Of a stretch of DNA of 64,000 nt, positions 8,437-17,408 are shown in pieces (within the stretch, counting starts at the first letter, position 1; the number at the start of each line of letters is the position of its first letter). This DNA is from an uncultured Prevotella sp. (lineage in GTDB: Bacteria; Bacteroidota; Bacteroidia; Bacteroidales; Bacteroidaceae), in contig CAMNPN010000010.1 in the NCBI GenBank assembly GCA_946548085.1, positions 1 through 64,000 on the forward strand, read 5' to 3'. The position numbers and the translations under genes were made by a program. Under the pieces are notes generated by a model that searched no databases, was not told the origin of the DNA, and saw only the letters and a program-made list of their open reading frames with translations.

Positions 8437-8468
8437 CAAAATTACAGCAAAAGTGGAAAACTACCAAA
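8437..8468 (-). promoter_or_regulatory. gdhA promoter
   Basis: On the minus strand TTTG (8465-8468), a 20-base spacer and TAATTTTG (8437-8444) match the Bacteroidetes -33/-7 consensus. The start site would be near 8433, about 60 bases before the gdhA ATG. Confidence 0.7.
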
Positions 8469-8568
8469 CATTTTGCAAGAATAATAACGAAAACGCTTAC
8501 GTTTTGTTGCTTAATTGATGTAAATCAAGGCAAAAGGTCATTCATTGGTCTCTTCTTGTGCCCGAACA

Positions 8569-8599
8569 CAAAAACAAGGAGACATTTCTGCCTCCTTGT
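8569..8599 (-). terminator. Intrinsic terminator after maeB
   Basis: ACAAGGAG (8574-8581) pairs with CTCCTTGT (8592-8599). On the minus strand the stem is followed by TTTTTGTG. It lies just beyond the maeB stop. Confidence 0.75.
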
Positions 8600-8620
8600 A
8601 TATATAAATAAGGTGTAGCC

Positions 8621-10924
8621 TTACTTGCCGAGAGCGTTGAGTTTCTTCTTGATCTTGTCGACGTAGGCATCGATGGTGGCGACGGCTACGATGTTCACTA
8701 CATCTCGCACTGTTGCGCCGAAGTCAATGAAGTGGATGGGCTTGTTCAGTCCCATCTGGATCGGGCCGATAATCTCTGCGTCGCTGCCCAGCATCTGGAG
8801 CATCTTGTAGGAAGAGCGCGCGGAGGTGAGGTTGGGGAATACCAGCGTGTTCACGCGCTTGCCCTTGACCTTGGTGAAGGGGTACTGCTCGTCGCGCAGT
8901 TCGTCGTCGAGGGCAAAACCGAGTTGCATCTCTCCGTCGATGGGCAGGTCGGGAAAGTCACGTTGCATCTGCTCGACGGCATATTTCACCTTGTGGGCAC
9001 CGTCGCTCTGCGAGGAGCCGAAGTTGGAGTGGGATACCATTGCGATGACAGGCTTCTCGTTGAAGAAGCGCACGGCTGTGGCGGCGAGCTTGGCGATGTC
9101 GACGAGTGTCTCGGTGTCGGGATTCTCGTTCACCAGCGTGTCGGCGATATAATAGGTGCCCTTGGGCGAGTTGATGATGTGCATCGCACCAAAATGCTGA
9201 TACTCCGGACGGATGCCAATCACCTCTTTGACGACCTTCACCGTGTTAGAGTATTTTGTATAGAGTCCGGTAATGAAGGCATCGGCCTCGCCCGTCTCTA
9301 CCATCATCATACCGAAGTAGTTGCGCTCAAACATCTTGTCGTTGGCCTCCTGGAAGGTGTAGCCCTCGCGCTGTCGCTTCTCGGTGAGGATGCGAGCATA
9401 GCGCTCGCGGCGCTCTTGCTCTGAGGGGTGGCGCAGGTTCACGATCTCGATGCCCTCAATGTTCAGGTCGAGCTGCTTGGCGAGTTTCTGAATCACCTCG
9501 TCGTTACCCAACAGCACGGGCTGACAGATTCCCTCGGCCTTGGCCTGGGCTGCAGCCTTAAGCATAGTGGGATGGACGGCCTCTGCAAAGACTACACGCT
9601 GCGGATGGGCTGCAGCTGTAGCATAGAGTTTTTGCGTTAGCTTCGTCTCCTGGCCGAGCAGCACGGAGAGTGAGTCTTTGTACTCTTCCCAGTTCTCAAT
9701 TGTCTTACGGGCCACGCCGCTGTCGATGGCAGCCTTGGCAACGGCAGAACTGACCTCTGTGATCAGTCGTGGGTCGACGGGCTTGGGGATGAAGTAATTG
9801 CGGCCAAAGGTGAGGTTGTTCACCTTATAGACATCGTTCACCACATCGGGCACAGGCTGTTTGGCGAGGTCGGCAATAGCGTGAACGGCGGCGAGCTTCA
9901 TCTCTTCATTGATGGCGGTGGCATGCACATCGAGTGCTCCGCGGAAGATATAGGGGAAGCCAATCACATTGTTGATCTGGTTAGGATAGTCTGTGCGACC
10001 TGTTGACATGAGAACGTCGGGACGGGCGTCCATCGCATCCTCATAGGATATCTCCGGCACAGGGTTGGCAAGGGCGAAGATGACAGGGTCCTTCGCCATC
10101 GACTTGACCATATCCTTTGAGAGCACGTTACCCTTCGAGAGTCCCACGAATACGTCGGCATCCTTAACAGCTTCTGCCAGCGTGTGGATATCAGTGCGGT
10201 TAGTGGCAAAAAACTTCTTCTGCTCGTTAAGGTCCTGACGCTCTGTAGAGATGACGCCCTTGGAGTCGAGCATGACGATATTCTCTTTCTGGGCACCGAT
10301 GGCCATATAAAGCTTAGTGCAGGAAATGGCAGCTGCGCCGGCACCGTTGACCACGATTTTAACCTTCCGTATGTCTTTTCCTATCACTTCCATCGCATTC
10401 TTCAGACCGGCAGCGGAGATGATGGCCGTACCGTGCTGGTCGTCGTGCATCACGGGGATGTCGAGGGTCTTCTTCAGACGCTCCTCTATATAGAAACACT
10501 CTGGAGCTTTGATGTCTTCAAGGTTGATGCCGCCGAAGGTGGGGGCAATACGCTCTACGGCCTCACAGAACTTCTCTGGGTCTTTCTCGGCCACCTCGAT
10601 GTCAAACACGTCGATGCCGCCATAGATCTTGAAGAGCAGGCCTTTTCCCTCCATCACAGGCTTGCCGCTCATGGCTCCAATGTCACCAAGGCCCAAGACC
10701 GCTGTTCCATTAGAGATGACGGCGACGAGGTTGCCCTTGTCGGTATATTTGTAGGCGTTGTTAGGATCTTCCTGAATCTCTAAGCAGGGGAAAGCCACAC
10801 CTGGCGAATAGGCCAGACTGAGGTCTGTTTGTGTACGGTAAGCCTTCGTAGGCTTCACTTCGATTTTACCTGGACGTCCGCTCTCATGATACTCCAGAGC
10901 CGCTTCTTTCGTGATTTTGACCAT
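8621..10924 (-). CDS. maeB: NADP-dependent malic enzyme with phosphotransacetylase-like domain
   Basis: A 767-residue two-domain protein. Residues 1 to about 410 are malic enzyme, which decarboxylates malate to pyruvate: the substrate region has [18 protein letters not shown], the Asp-rich metal site is in [13 protein letters not shown], and the nucleotide fold has [11 protein letters not shown]. From about 430 to the end is a phosphate-acetyltransferase-like domain, which in the E. coli MaeB family is regulatory rather than catalytic. The frame opens 19 residues earlier, but the ATG at 10924 ([15 protein letters not shown]) matches where this family begins, and the upstream extension lies in the promoter region. 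The gene is divergent from the TetR gene. Confidence 0.95.
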   Translation of the reverse strand: MVKITKEAALEYHESGRPGKIEVKPTKAYRTQTDLSLAYSPGVAFPCLEIQEDPNNAYKYTDKGNLVAVISNGTAVLGLGDIGAMSGKPVMEGKGLLFKIYGGIDVFDIEVAEKDPEKFCEAVERIAPTFGGINLEDIKAPECFYIEERLKKTLDIPVMHDDQHGTAIISAAGLKNAMEVIGKDIRKVKIVVNGAGAAAISCTKLYMAIGAQKENIVMLDSKGVISTERQDLNEQKKFFATNRTDIHTLAEAVKDADVFVGLSKGNVLSKDMVKSMAKDPVIFALANPVPEISYEDAMDARPDVLMSTGRTDYPNQINNVIGFPYIFRGALDVHATAINEEMKLAAVHAIADLAKQPVPDVVNDVYKVNNLTFGRNYFIPKPVDPRLITEVSSAVAKAAIDSGVARKTIENWEEYKDSLSVLLGQETKLTQKLYATAAAHPQRVVFAEAVHPTMLKAAAQAKAEGICQPVLLGNDEVIQKLAKQLDLNIEGIEIVNLRHPSEQERRERYARILTEKRQREGYTFQEANDKMFERNYFGMMMVETGEADAFITGLYTKYSNTVKVVKEVIGIRPEYQHFGAMHIINSPKGTYYIADTLVNENPDTETLVDIAKLAATAVRFFNEKPVIAMVSHSNFGSSQSDGAHKVKYAVEQMQRDFPDLPIDGEMQLGFALDDELRDEQYPFTKVKGKRVNTLVFPNLTSARSSYKMLQMLGSDAEIIGPIQMGLNKPIHFIDFGATVRDVVNIVAVATIDAYVDKIKKKLNALGK

Positions 10925-10978
10925 AAAAATACGTATATTATTATCCTTAAAATTATTATTGTCTTTTAAAATCGCCCA

Positions 10979-11037
10979 CAAAATTACAAAAAACTCATGA
11001 AAGTAGTAGGGTTTTTATCTTTTTTTAGTAACTTTGC
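10979..11037. promoter_or_regulatory. Divergent -7 elements between maeB and tetR
   Basis: On the minus strand TAATTTTG (10979-10986) faces maeB. On the plus strand TAACTTTGC (11029-11037) faces the TetR gene. Neither has a good TTTG at the expected -33 position, so both may need an activator or be weak. The plus element ends only 13 bases before the TetR start, implying a very short 5' leader. Confidence 0.5.
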
Positions 11038-11049
11038 AGCGCAAAATGG

Positions 11050-11688
11050 ATGAATATGCAGGAATCAAAACCTATTTCAGCCTATAAGCAGGGTCTTCGC
11101 TCTAAAATCGTGGAGACGGCGATGAACGATTTCCGTGCCAGAGGTATACGTGCGGTGCGGATGGACGATGTCGCTGCCGAGCTGAAGATTTCGAAGCGCA
11201 CACTCTATGAAATCTTCGAAAACAAGGAGGTGCTTCTTTATGAGGGTACCCGCAAATACCATGAGGACCGTTCACGGATGATGGCTGTTCAGACCGAACG
11301 CTGTAAGAATGTGATGGAGATCATTATGGTGGTCATGCGGATGAAGATTGTAGAGATACGCTCCACCAATCCACAGTTTTATGCCGACTTGCTGCAATAT
11401 CCTCAGGTGGCTCGCTTCCTGGAATCACAGAAAGAGCGTATTAGGAAGGATTCGGCAGAGTTCTTTAAGCGTGGAAAGCATGAAGGCTATTTCCGACAGG
11501 AAATCGATCCTAATCTGATTTCCGTTTTGTTTGAGTTCCTGAACAAGTACGTAATGGAGGAGCAACTCTATCGCACTTTTACATTTGAAGATATCTTCAA
11601 GAACATCGCTGCACTTACTATGCGTGGAATTTGTACTGAGAAAGGTCTTAAGATTCTGGATGATATCTTAAAAATAGGTGAGAAGTAA
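11050..11688 (+). CDS. TetR/AcrR-family transcriptional regulator
   Basis: A 212-residue protein with an N-terminal TetR-type helix-turn-helix at about residues 12-58 (ETAMNDFRARGIRAVRMDD, AAELKISKRTLYEIFENKE) and a helical ligand/dimer domain with no recognisable specificity. The start could also be the ATG at 11056. Both lie within about 20 bases of the predicted transcription start, so the mRNA would be almost leaderless. The gene is divergent from maeB and could regulate it or itself; that is inference. The last codons and the stop are part of the hairpin that terminates pheS. Confidence 0.88.
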   Translation: MNMQESKPISAYKQGLRSKIVETAMNDFRARGIRAVRMDDVAAELKISKRTLYEIFENKEVLLYEGTRKYHEDRSRMMAVQTERCKNVMEIIMVVMRMKIVEIRSTNPQFYADLLQYPQVARFLESQKERIRKDSAEFFKRGKHEGYFRQEIDPNLISVLFEFLNKYVMEEQLYRTFTFEDIFKNIAALTMRGICTEKGLKILDDILKIGEK

Positions 11689-11704
11689 ACTCTTACATCT
11701 CACC
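11671..11704 (-). terminator. Terminator hairpin shared by tetR and pheS
   Basis: GGTGAGA (11677-11683) pairs with TCTCACC (11698-11704), with an inner GTAA/TTAC stem around a 4-base loop. On the minus strand it is followed by TATTTTT, which suits pheS. The TetR stop codon TAA (11686-11688) lies inside the stem. Confidence 0.65.
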
Positions 11705-11735
11705 TAATATAATAAAAGCACGAAGAATCGTATAG

Positions 11736-12797
11736 TTAACCAGCCGATTCAAATTCCTCGAGGAAGCGCGTATCGTTCTCAGAGAACATACGGAGGTCTG
11801 ATACGCGATACTTCAGATTTGTAATACGCTCCACACCCATACCGAACGCATAACCGCTATAAGTCTTGGAGTCGATACCGCAAAGCTCAAGCACATTGGG
11901 ATCGACCATACCACAGCCCAGGATTTCCACCCATCCAGTATGCTTGCAGAAACCGCATCCCTCACCGCCACAGATGAAGCAGGAAATGTCCATCTCTGCA
12001 CTTGGCTCCGTGAAGGGGAAGTAAGAGGGACGAAGGCGAATCTTGGTATCGGCGCCAAACATCTCACGGGCAAACGACAGGAGCACTTGCTTAAGATCGG
12101 TGAAAGAGACGTTCTTATCGATATAGAGCCCTTCTACCTGATGAAAGAAACAGTGTGCGCGGGCCGTGATAGCCTCGTTACGATATACACGACCTGGGCA
12201 AATGACACGGATGGGAGCCGTGAGCTGACCATCGGCAGTATGCATCTGTTCCATCACGCGGGCCTGTACAGAAGAAGTGTGTGAACGTAACAGTATGTTC
12301 TTTGTTACATCGTTGGGATGCTGCGATACGAAGAACGTGTCCTGCATGTCGCGGGCAGGATGGTCGGCGGCGAAGTTCATCTTGGTGAATACATGGAGAT
12401 CGTCTTCCACCTCAGGACCATCAGCCAGGACAAAACCCATACGGGAAAAAATATCGATAATCTCGTTGGTTACTATCGTCAGAGGGTGACGGGTGCCCAG
12501 CTTAATGGGGTAGGGGGTACGGGTCAGGTCGATAGTCTCGTCTGTAGTGTCCTGAGACTGGCACTCCTCGCGCAACTGGTTGATGCGCTCTGTTGCCATC
12601 GTCTTCAGCTCATTGATCTTCATGCCAACGGTCTTCTTCTCGTCGGCAGCTACCTCGCGGAAATCGTTCATCAGGGCTGTGATCTCGCCCTTCTTGCTGA
12701 GGTATTTCAGTCGTAATTGCTCTACCTCCTCAGCGTTCTTTGCACTCAGTTCCTGCACTTCTTTGAGCAGGGAGTCTATCTTGTCAAGTATCATCAT
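11736..12797 (-). CDS. pheS: Phenylalanyl-tRNA synthetase alpha subunit
   Basis: A 353-residue class II synthetase subunit that charges tRNA-Phe together with PheT, which is not in the window. An N-terminal coiled coil (about residues 1-90) contacts tRNA. It is followed by TRTPYPIKLGTRHPLT, the motif 2 region (RVYRNEAITARAHCFFHQVEG) and motif 3 near the end (FGMGVERITNLKY). A Cys-rich insertion, CFICGGEGCGFCKHTGW, is common in this family and may bind zinc. The ATG one codon downstream is an equally possible start. The promoter at 12823-12831 gives a short leader. Confidence 0.95.
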   Translation of the reverse strand: MMILDKIDSLLKEVQELSAKNAEEVEQLRLKYLSKKGEITALMNDFREVAADEKKTVGMKINELKTMATERINQLREECQSQDTTDETIDLTRTPYPIKLGTRHPLTIVTNEIIDIFSRMGFVLADGPEVEDDLHVFTKMNFAADHPARDMQDTFFVSQHPNDVTKNILLRSHTSSVQARVMEQMHTADGQLTAPIRVICPGRVYRNEAITARAHCFFHQVEGLYIDKNVSFTDLKQVLLSFAREMFGADTKIRLRPSYFPFTEPSAEMDISCFICGGEGCGFCKHTGWVEILGCGMVDPNVLELCGIDSKTYSGYAFGMGVERITNLKYRVSDLRMFSENDTRFLEEFESAG

Positions 12798-12822
12798 ATC
12801 GATAAAAATAAGAAATTTGCGT

Positions 12823-12884
12823 GCAAAGGTACAAAATAATTCATAATTATTAGGTCATATTTCATATTTATTTTGTAATTTTGC
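12823..12884. promoter_or_regulatory. Divergent promoters of pheS and the lipoprotein gene
   Basis: TACCTTTGC on the minus strand (12823-12831) drives pheS. TAATTTTGC on the plus strand (12876-12884) drives the lipoprotein gene at 12925. The AT-rich stretch between them has a weak 7-base periodicity (TTCATAA, TTATTAG, GTCATAT, TTCATAT) but is too degenerate to call an array. Confidence 0.6.
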
Positions 12885-12924
12885 ACAAAAATTTGAGAGT
12901 ATAGGTGAAATCGAAGTAACGGAG

Positions 12925-13767
12925 ATGAGAAAGTTTCTTTGGCCGACGATGGTGTGTTTGATGCTGGCGTTTTCTTGTACAGGTAAGAAAACCAGTTCGG
13001 ATGTAGATGTGCCTGTAGACACTGCGGCCGACTCCTCCGGCATTGTGATTGTAGACACCCTGGAGCAACTGATTACTGAGACGCCGATGCCAAGGGCTGC
13101 CGATGCTTATTTCGATGACTTCATCTTCAATTTTGCAGCCAACAAGCGACTTCAGTTTGAGCGCATTGTCTTCCCCCTTCGTGTGAGAGATGCCGATGGC
13201 AAGACGACGCAGATAGAGAAATCACAGTGGCAGATGGAGCATCTCTTTATGCGCCAAGGCTATTACACACTGCTCTTTACTGACGACGCACAAATGTCGC
13301 ACATGAAAGACACTGCCATCACTGAGGCCGTCGTGGAGAAGATAGCTCTCAAGAAGAAGAAGGTAAAGAGCTACTATTTCCATCGGGTGCGCGGTGCATG
13401 GATGATGCATGAGATAAGAGAGACGTCGATGGAGGAGAATGCCAATGCGTCGTTCCTTGAATTTTATAAGCGATTCACGACAGACAGCGTCTTCCAGGTG
13501 GAGAGTATCAACGAGACTGTACAGTTTGTCGGTCCAGACCCAGACAATGAGTTTAGCATGATGGAAGGCGTCATCACGCCCGACACCTGGGAAGCCTTTG
13601 CACCACAGTTGCCCGGGAAGATACTCTATAATATCGTCTACGGCAAGCCAAAGGCTGAGAACGACAATAAGATATTCCTGTTGCGCGGTGTGGCCAACGG
13701 CCTTGAGTTGGAATTGCGATTCAAAAGGGTAGGTGGCAGATGGTTGCTGACGAAAATGACAACATAG
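12925..13767 (+). CDS. Lipoprotein of unknown function (DUF4348-like)
   Basis: A 280-residue protein with a lipoprotein signal peptide: basic start MRKF, a hydrophobic stretch, and the lipobox LAFSC placing the lipidated Cys at residue 18. A Ser/Asp-rich linker follows, then a domain starting near residue 55 with YFDDFIFNFAANKRLQFERI. This resembles a Bacteroidales domain I associate with DUF4348; that assignment is from memory and unverified. No catalytic residues stand out. It is probably anchored in the outer membrane. It is followed after four bases by murB, so the two are likely co-transcribed. Confidence 0.75.
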   Translation: MRKFLWPTMVCLMLAFSCTGKKTSSDVDVPVDTAADSSGIVIVDTLEQLITETPMPRAADAYFDDFIFNFAANKRLQFERIVFPLRVRDADGKTTQIEKSQWQMEHLFMRQGYYTLLFTDDAQMSHMKDTAITEAVVEKIALKKKKVKSYYFHRVRGAWMMHEIRETSMEENANASFLEFYKRFTTDSVFQVESINETVQFVGPDPDNEFSMMEGVITPDTWEAFAPQLPGKILYNIVYGKPKAENDNKIFLLRGVANGLELELRFKRVGGRWLLTKMTT

Positions 13768-13771
13768 GAAT

Positions 13772-14785
13772 ATGAAGGACGAGAGGAACTATAGTCTGAA
13801 AGCCCACAATACATTTGGCATAGAAGCACGGTGCAGCCGTTATATCGAGTTTGAGGACGACTATGAGGCTGTTGAGGTGGCCAAGATATTACGCGATTCC
13901 AAGTTACCTTATATTATAATAGGTGGAGGCAGTAATCTTCTGCTGACAAAAGACTTTGAGGGTATTGTGGTGCGTTCTGGCGTAAAAGGATATTGCTTTG
14001 AAGAAGACTTCTCATGTGAGCGTATGACCTGCGGCAGCGGTGAAACGTGGGACGACATGGTGGTAGCCAGTATCAGAGCCGGTTATTACGGTATGGAGAA
14101 TTTGTCGCTCATTCCTGGCGATGTGGGAGCCAGCGCCGTGCAGAATATCGGGGCCTACGGTGTGGAAGCCAGTATGCTGATATGCTGCGTTAGCATGATA
14201 GAGATTCCTACAGGCAAGACATGGATGATAGGCAATGATGAATGTGAGTATGGTTATAGGCAGAGCCGATTCAAGAAAGACTGGAAGAATCGATTCCTCA
14301 TCACGAGGGTGACTTATGTTCTCTCAACATCTTTCCAGCCGCATCTTGACTATGGCAACATTCGTCAGGAACTAAATCGAAGAGGTCTTGTGGAACCAAC
14401 AGCACAGCAATTGCGAGATGTCATTATCGACATCAGAAACGCCAAGCTGCCAGACCCTAAGGTGGAAGGTAACGCAGGCAGCTTTTTCATGAATCCGATC
14501 GTGACCAAAGCCCGTTATGAGAAACTTGTCGCTAAATTCCCTGAGCTGCCTCACTATAGAGTAGACTCCCGGCATGTGAAGATTCCTGCTGGATGGATGA
14601 TAGAGCAGTGTGGATGGAAAGGCAAGAGCTTAGGCAGGGCAGGCGTCCACGACAAACAGGCATTGGTTCTCGTGAATCGTGGAGGCGCAACAGGCGCAGA
14701 GATTGTTGCACTAAGCGATGCCATCCGTAACGATGTAAAGGAGAAGTTCGACATAGACATACAGCCTGAAGTCAACATCATTTAA
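13772..14785 (+). CDS. murB: UDP-N-acetylenolpyruvoylglucosamine reductase MurB
   Basis: A 337-residue FAD enzyme that reduces UDP-GlcNAc-enolpyruvate to UDP-N-acetylmuramate in peptidoglycan synthesis, in the cytoplasm. The FAD-binding loop is Gly51-Gly-Gly-Ser-Asn55. The active-site Ser proton donor is Ser237 in NAGSFFMNP, and the catalytic Glu lies in QPEV near the end. The region between these has the extra residues of the longer type I MurB (GYRQSRFKK). The start ATG lies four bases after the lipoprotein stop. Confidence 0.95.
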   Translation: MKDERNYSLKAHNTFGIEARCSRYIEFEDDYEAVEVAKILRDSKLPYIIIGGGSNLLLTKDFEGIVVRSGVKGYCFEEDFSCERMTCGSGETWDDMVVASIRAGYYGMENLSLIPGDVGASAVQNIGAYGVEASMLICCVSMIEIPTGKTWMIGNDECEYGYRQSRFKKDWKNRFLITRVTYVLSTSFQPHLDYGNIRQELNRRGLVEPTAQQLRDVIIDIRNAKLPDPKVEGNAGSFFMNPIVTKARYEKLVAKFPELPHYRVDSRHVKIPAGWMIEQCGWKGKSLGRAGVHDKQALVLVNRGGATGAEIVALSDAIRNDVKEKFDIDIQPEVNII

Positions 14786-14814
14786 TTCTTCAATCGCAAT
14801 TCTGTAAATATCCA

Positions 14815-15576
14815 ATGAAACTGACATTCTTAGGAACGGGAACATCGTGTGGCGTACCAGTCATCGGATGCCAATGTGAAGTGTGTCAAAGCAAGGATCC
14901 TCGGGATAAACGTACCCGTTGCTCTGCGCTCATTGAGACAGACGCCACGCGAATCCTCATAGACTGCGGTCCAGACTTCCGGCAACAGATTCTGCCACAA
15001 CCCTTCCGCAAGATTGACGGAATCTTAATAACCCATTCGCATTACGACCATATGGGCGGGATGGACGACATCAGACCTTACTGCCAGTTTGGCGAGATGA
15101 ATGTCTATGCAGACCCCAAGGCAAAGGAAGCGATGCTGGAGATGCTGCCGTATTGCTTCGCAGAGCATCGCTATCCGGGTGTACCTGCTATTGGCCTGCA
15201 TGAGATTCTTCCACATCATCCTTTACACATTGGCGATCTTGACATCATGCCCATTGAGGTGATGCACGGAAAACTACCTATCCTCGGCTATCGAATAGGT
15301 CCGCTGACCTATATCACAGATATGAAGACCATTGATGAAGCAGAGCTGGCCTATCTGGAAGGAACACAGTTGTTGGTCGTAAATGCCCTCCGTTTCACAA
15401 AACCCCATCATTCTCACCAACTGGTGGATGATGCCATCGCGTTTGCAAAAAGGATAGCAGCCCCCAAGACTTTGCTGATTCACATGTGTCACGATATAGG
15501 TCTCCATGAACGTGTCAATCAAATCCTCCCTGAGGGTATAGACTTGGCTTATGATGGTCTTGAAGTGTATATTTAG
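14815..15576 (+). CDS. MBL-fold metallohydrolase, PhnP-like
   Basis: A 253-residue metallo-beta-lactamase-fold protein with the metal motif His74-Ser-His76-Tyr-Asp78-His79. N-terminal cysteines in SCGVPVIGCQCEVCQS resemble the structural zinc site of PhnP-type phosphodiesterases. Further metal ligands are likely in VMHGK and TYITDMKTID. PhnP hydrolyses cyclic phosphate nucleotides, but no phosphonate genes are nearby, so the true substrate is uncertain. It lies 29 bases after murB on the same strand and probably ends that transcription unit. Confidence 0.82.
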   Translation: MKLTFLGTGTSCGVPVIGCQCEVCQSKDPRDKRTRCSALIETDATRILIDCGPDFRQQILPQPFRKIDGILITHSHYDHMGGMDDIRPYCQFGEMNVYADPKAKEAMLEMLPYCFAEHRYPGVPAIGLHEILPHHPLHIGDLDIMPIEVMHGKLPILGYRIGPLTYITDMKTIDEAELAYLEGTQLLVVNALRFTKPHHSHQLVDDAIAFAKRIAAPKTLLIHMCHDIGLHERVNQILPEGIDLAYDGLEVYI

Positions 15577-15648
15577 TGTAAAAAAGTGTTTAACTTGTTG
15601 CTGGGAGGTTAATTAATGTTTAATTATAGGTGTTTTTCGAGATAAAAG

Positions 15649-15680
15649 TTTGGAGGATAGAAAAAATGTTGTACCTTTGC
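15649..15680 (+). promoter_or_regulatory. Strong promoter of a probable small RNA
   Basis: TTTG (15649-15652), a 19-base spacer and TACCTTTGC (15672-15680) form a near-perfect Bacteroidetes -33/-7 promoter with no coding sequence behind it. Confidence 0.75.
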
Positions 15681-15683
15681 AAT

Positions 15684-15751
15684 GTGTTTTTCATAGTATT
15701 AGATTTAAGGTTAACAAAGGTTTGGGGTCACAGCGGTGACCCATTTTTTTT
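15684..15751 (+). ncRNA. Probable small RNA of about 65-70 nt
   Basis: Between the MBL gene and the minus-strand trio lies a complete small transcription unit: the promoter at 15649-15680, about 40 AT-rich bases containing TTCATAGTATTAGATTTAAG, and a strong terminator GGGTCAC-AGCG-GTGACCC (15725-15742) followed by eight T's. No ORF is present. I recall closely similar sequence in other Bacteroidales genomes but cannot verify it or attach it to a named RNA family. It has no neighbour it could act on as a leader, so a trans-acting RNA is likelier than a riboswitch. Confidence 0.6.
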
Positions 15752-15785
15752 GTGATAGCGTTTAAAAACTGAACGATTTAGCGTC

Positions 15786-16070
15786 TTAGCGTCTGTTCTT
15801 TGATTTCTTCGAACTCTTACCAAACAGGTTGCCGTAACCTTTCATCAGCTTTCTAACTAACAAGAAAGCATCTATGGCTGTGATGCTATTGGTAATCAGC
15901 CCCGAGATATACTCACCCTTCGTACTTCCCTCACGCTTGATGAAAGTCTGGTTCCACAATGAGCTGAACTTGGCATTGTCTTGTTGTAGCTCTGTGGCAA
16001 GTTCTTCCTTGCGGAGTCTGATCTCTTCGAGCGTGTGATACTGATGTGTCGTCTTCTTAACGGGAAGCAT
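15786..16070 (-). CDS. Small basic protein of the YtxH/holin-like trio
   Basis: A 94-residue protein with no recognised domain. It begins with a hydrophilic, probably helical segment (TLEEIRLRKEELATELQQD), has a hydrophobic centre (ITNSITAIDAFLLVRKLM) and a strongly basic end (GKSSKKSKNRR). It lies 12 bases downstream of the holin-like gene and is clearly the last gene of that operon. I recall a similar third gene in other Bacteroidales copies of this operon. It may be a peripheral membrane partner of the other two. Confidence 0.7.
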   Translation of the reverse strand: MLPVKKTTHQYHTLEEIRLRKEELATELQQDNAKFSSLWNQTFIKREGSTKGEYISGLITNSITAIDAFLLVRKLMKGYGNLFGKSSKKSKNRR

Positions 16071-16082
16071 AGTTGAAAGCGT

Positions 16083-16433
16083 TTAGTTCAGAAACAAATT
16101 GGCGAGAAACTTAACCAGCGGTTTCTCTATCCAAGTCTTACGGAAGATGATAAACAGGAAGAATAGGATCAGATGCACCCCGGATACGATAAGGAAAGCT
16201 TTGGCCATCCCTATCCATGTAGCCAGCCAGCAGGCGATGGCAAATGAGAAATACATCAGCACGGCGATGATGAACAAGAAAAAGAGGATAGTCAAGGCGG
16301 CTGCCGTCAACAGGCGAACCACCTTGTCTATCACATCCAGTTTGACATATTCCGTCTGGAGCCCAAGATAGTGCTTCAGCACTTCGATCAGTTGGGCAAT
16401 CGTTTCTACGTTCTTATCGCTGGAGAGCATCAA
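16083..16433 (-). CDS. Phage-holin-superfamily (DUF1469-like) membrane protein
   Basis: A 116-residue protein with two long hydrophobic segments (ALTILFFLFIIAVLMYFSFA and FLIVSGVHLILFFLFIIF) separated by a short turn, after a helical N terminus. This layout matches the putative Actinobacterial/Bacteroidetes holin-X group, which despite the name are chromosomal envelope proteins. The second codon is also ATG, so the start may be three bases later. It sits between the YtxH gene and the small basic gene, all on the minus strand. Function is unknown; involvement in envelope stress is a guess from the family. Confidence 0.78.
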   Translation of the reverse strand: MMLSSDKNVETIAQLIEVLKHYLGLQTEYVKLDVIDKVVRLLTAAALTILFFLFIIAVLMYFSFAIACWLATWIGMAKAFLIVSGVHLILFFLFIIFRKTWIEKPLVKFLANLFLN

Positions 16434-16460
16434 GGGATTATCGAATTACGTGTACTCGAA

Positions 16461-16673
16461 TTATTGCTCTTCTGCCACATCCTGGATATCGTCGACAAGA
16501 TCGACCACTTCCTTGCGGCTCAGCTTGATGTTATGCTTCTTGAGGAAATCCTCCACGGCATCTGTAATTTTCACGCGAGTGTCTTGTCCTTTCTCCGGGG
16601 CGATGAGAATGCCCAGAGCAGCGCCGGCGATGGCTCCACCGAGGAATGCGCTAAGATAACCTAAACTTTTCAT
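16461..16673 (-). CDS. YtxH-domain protein
   Basis: A 70-residue protein starting with a Gly/Ala-rich membrane segment (LSAFLGGAIAGAALGILIAP) that ends in the APEKG motif typical of YtxH proteins, followed by a charged amphipathic helix (VEDFLKKHNIKLSRKEV). It is the first gene of the three-gene operon, reads from the promoter at 16714-16747 and probably resides in the inner membrane. YtxH relatives are stress-linked in other bacteria; the role here is unknown. Confidence 0.82.
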   Translation of the reverse strand: MKSLGYLSAFLGGAIAGAALGILIAPEKGQDTRVKITDAVEDFLKKHNIKLSRKEVVDLVDDIQDVAEEQ

Positions 16674-16713
16674 ACCTTTTATTATTTTATTATGAATAAC
16701 TTATTTTGTCTGT

Positions 16714-16747
16714 GCAAATATACAAAACTTTTCCGTTGTAAAGCAAA
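16714..16747 (-). promoter_or_regulatory. Promoter of the YtxH operon
   Basis: On the minus strand TTTG (16744-16747), a 21-base spacer and TATATTTG (16715-16722) fit the consensus. The start would be near 16711, about 40 bases before the YtxH ATG. Confidence 0.65.
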
Positions 16748-16837
16748 AATCAGGCTTTTTTTTTATAAAAAAGTGACGATTTTGCCGTTTTAACAAACTT
16801 TATGTGCCTTTTTTATTCACATTTGCCTGATATTTTG

Positions 16838-16846
16838 TAATTTCGC
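16838..16846 (+). promoter_or_regulatory. -7 element upstream of the SPOR lipoprotein
   Basis: TAATTTCGC is one base away from TAnnTTTG. It lies 48 bases before the ATG at 16894. No clear -33 TTTG is found at the usual distance. Confidence 0.45.
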
Positions 16847-16893
16847 ACCAAAAATTGAGCATTCATTAATTCTAAACAAATAAATAACAAACA

Positions 16894-17397
16894 ATGAAGA
16901 AGTACACACTTATCTGCATCGGTTTATGTGCAGCGATGGCTTTTACAAGCTGTAAATCTAGTGAGAGTGCCTATAAGAAGGCTTATGAGAAGGCAAAACA
17001 GTATGACACCCAGACCGCTCAGCAGCAGGCTGCCCAGACAGCTGTGGCTCAGGAGGCAGTCGTTGCTCCCGTAGAGGCTAAGCCCGTGGATCAGGCTCGT
17101 GTGGTAGACAATCTCGACAACATCTCTGTCCGTCAGGAGAGTGTCCAGATCATTCACGGCAACGGTCTGAATGCATACAGCGTGGTTGTTGGTTCGTTCG
17201 GCCTTCTTTCCAACGCAGAGAGCCTCTATCAGCGTCTCCGTGATGCAGGCTATGACTCACAGGTTGTGAAGAACGAGGACAAGAACATGTATCGTGTGGT
17301 TGCCTCTTCGTTCGCAGACAAGTCAGCAGCTGTCAGCAGCCGTGACCAGCTCCGCAACACCTATCCCGATGCTTGGCTCCTCTACAACGCACGATAA
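16894..17397 (+). CDS. SPOR-domain lipoprotein
   Basis: A 167-residue protein with a lipoprotein signal (basic MKKY, hydrophobic core, lipobox AFTSC with the lipid-bearing Cys at residue 20). Next come a charged helix, a Gln/Ala-rich linker and a C-terminal SPOR domain at about residues 92-166 (AYSVVVGSFGLLSNAESL, YRVVASSFADKSAA). SPOR domains bind denuded glycan strands of peptidoglycan, often at division sites. The protein is likely held in the outer membrane and touches the cell wall. ruvX starts 11 bases downstream with its Shine-Dalgarno overlapping this stop, so the genes are coupled. Confidence 0.88.
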   Translation: MKKYTLICIGLCAAMAFTSCKSSESAYKKAYEKAKQYDTQTAQQQAAQTAVAQEAVVAPVEAKPVDQARVVDNLDNISVRQESVQIIHGNGLNAYSVVVGSFGLLSNAESLYQRLRDAGYDSQVVKNEDKNMYRVVASSFADKSAAVSSRDQLRNTYPDAWLLYNAR

Positions 17398-17408
17398 GGA
17401 GCGTTACA

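Noticed and set aside
8421..8618. 65-residue plus-strand ORF between gdhA and maeB
   Set aside because: It runs through the gdhA promoter and the maeB terminator, has no family signature or ribosome-binding site, and is explained by AT-rich intergenic sequence.
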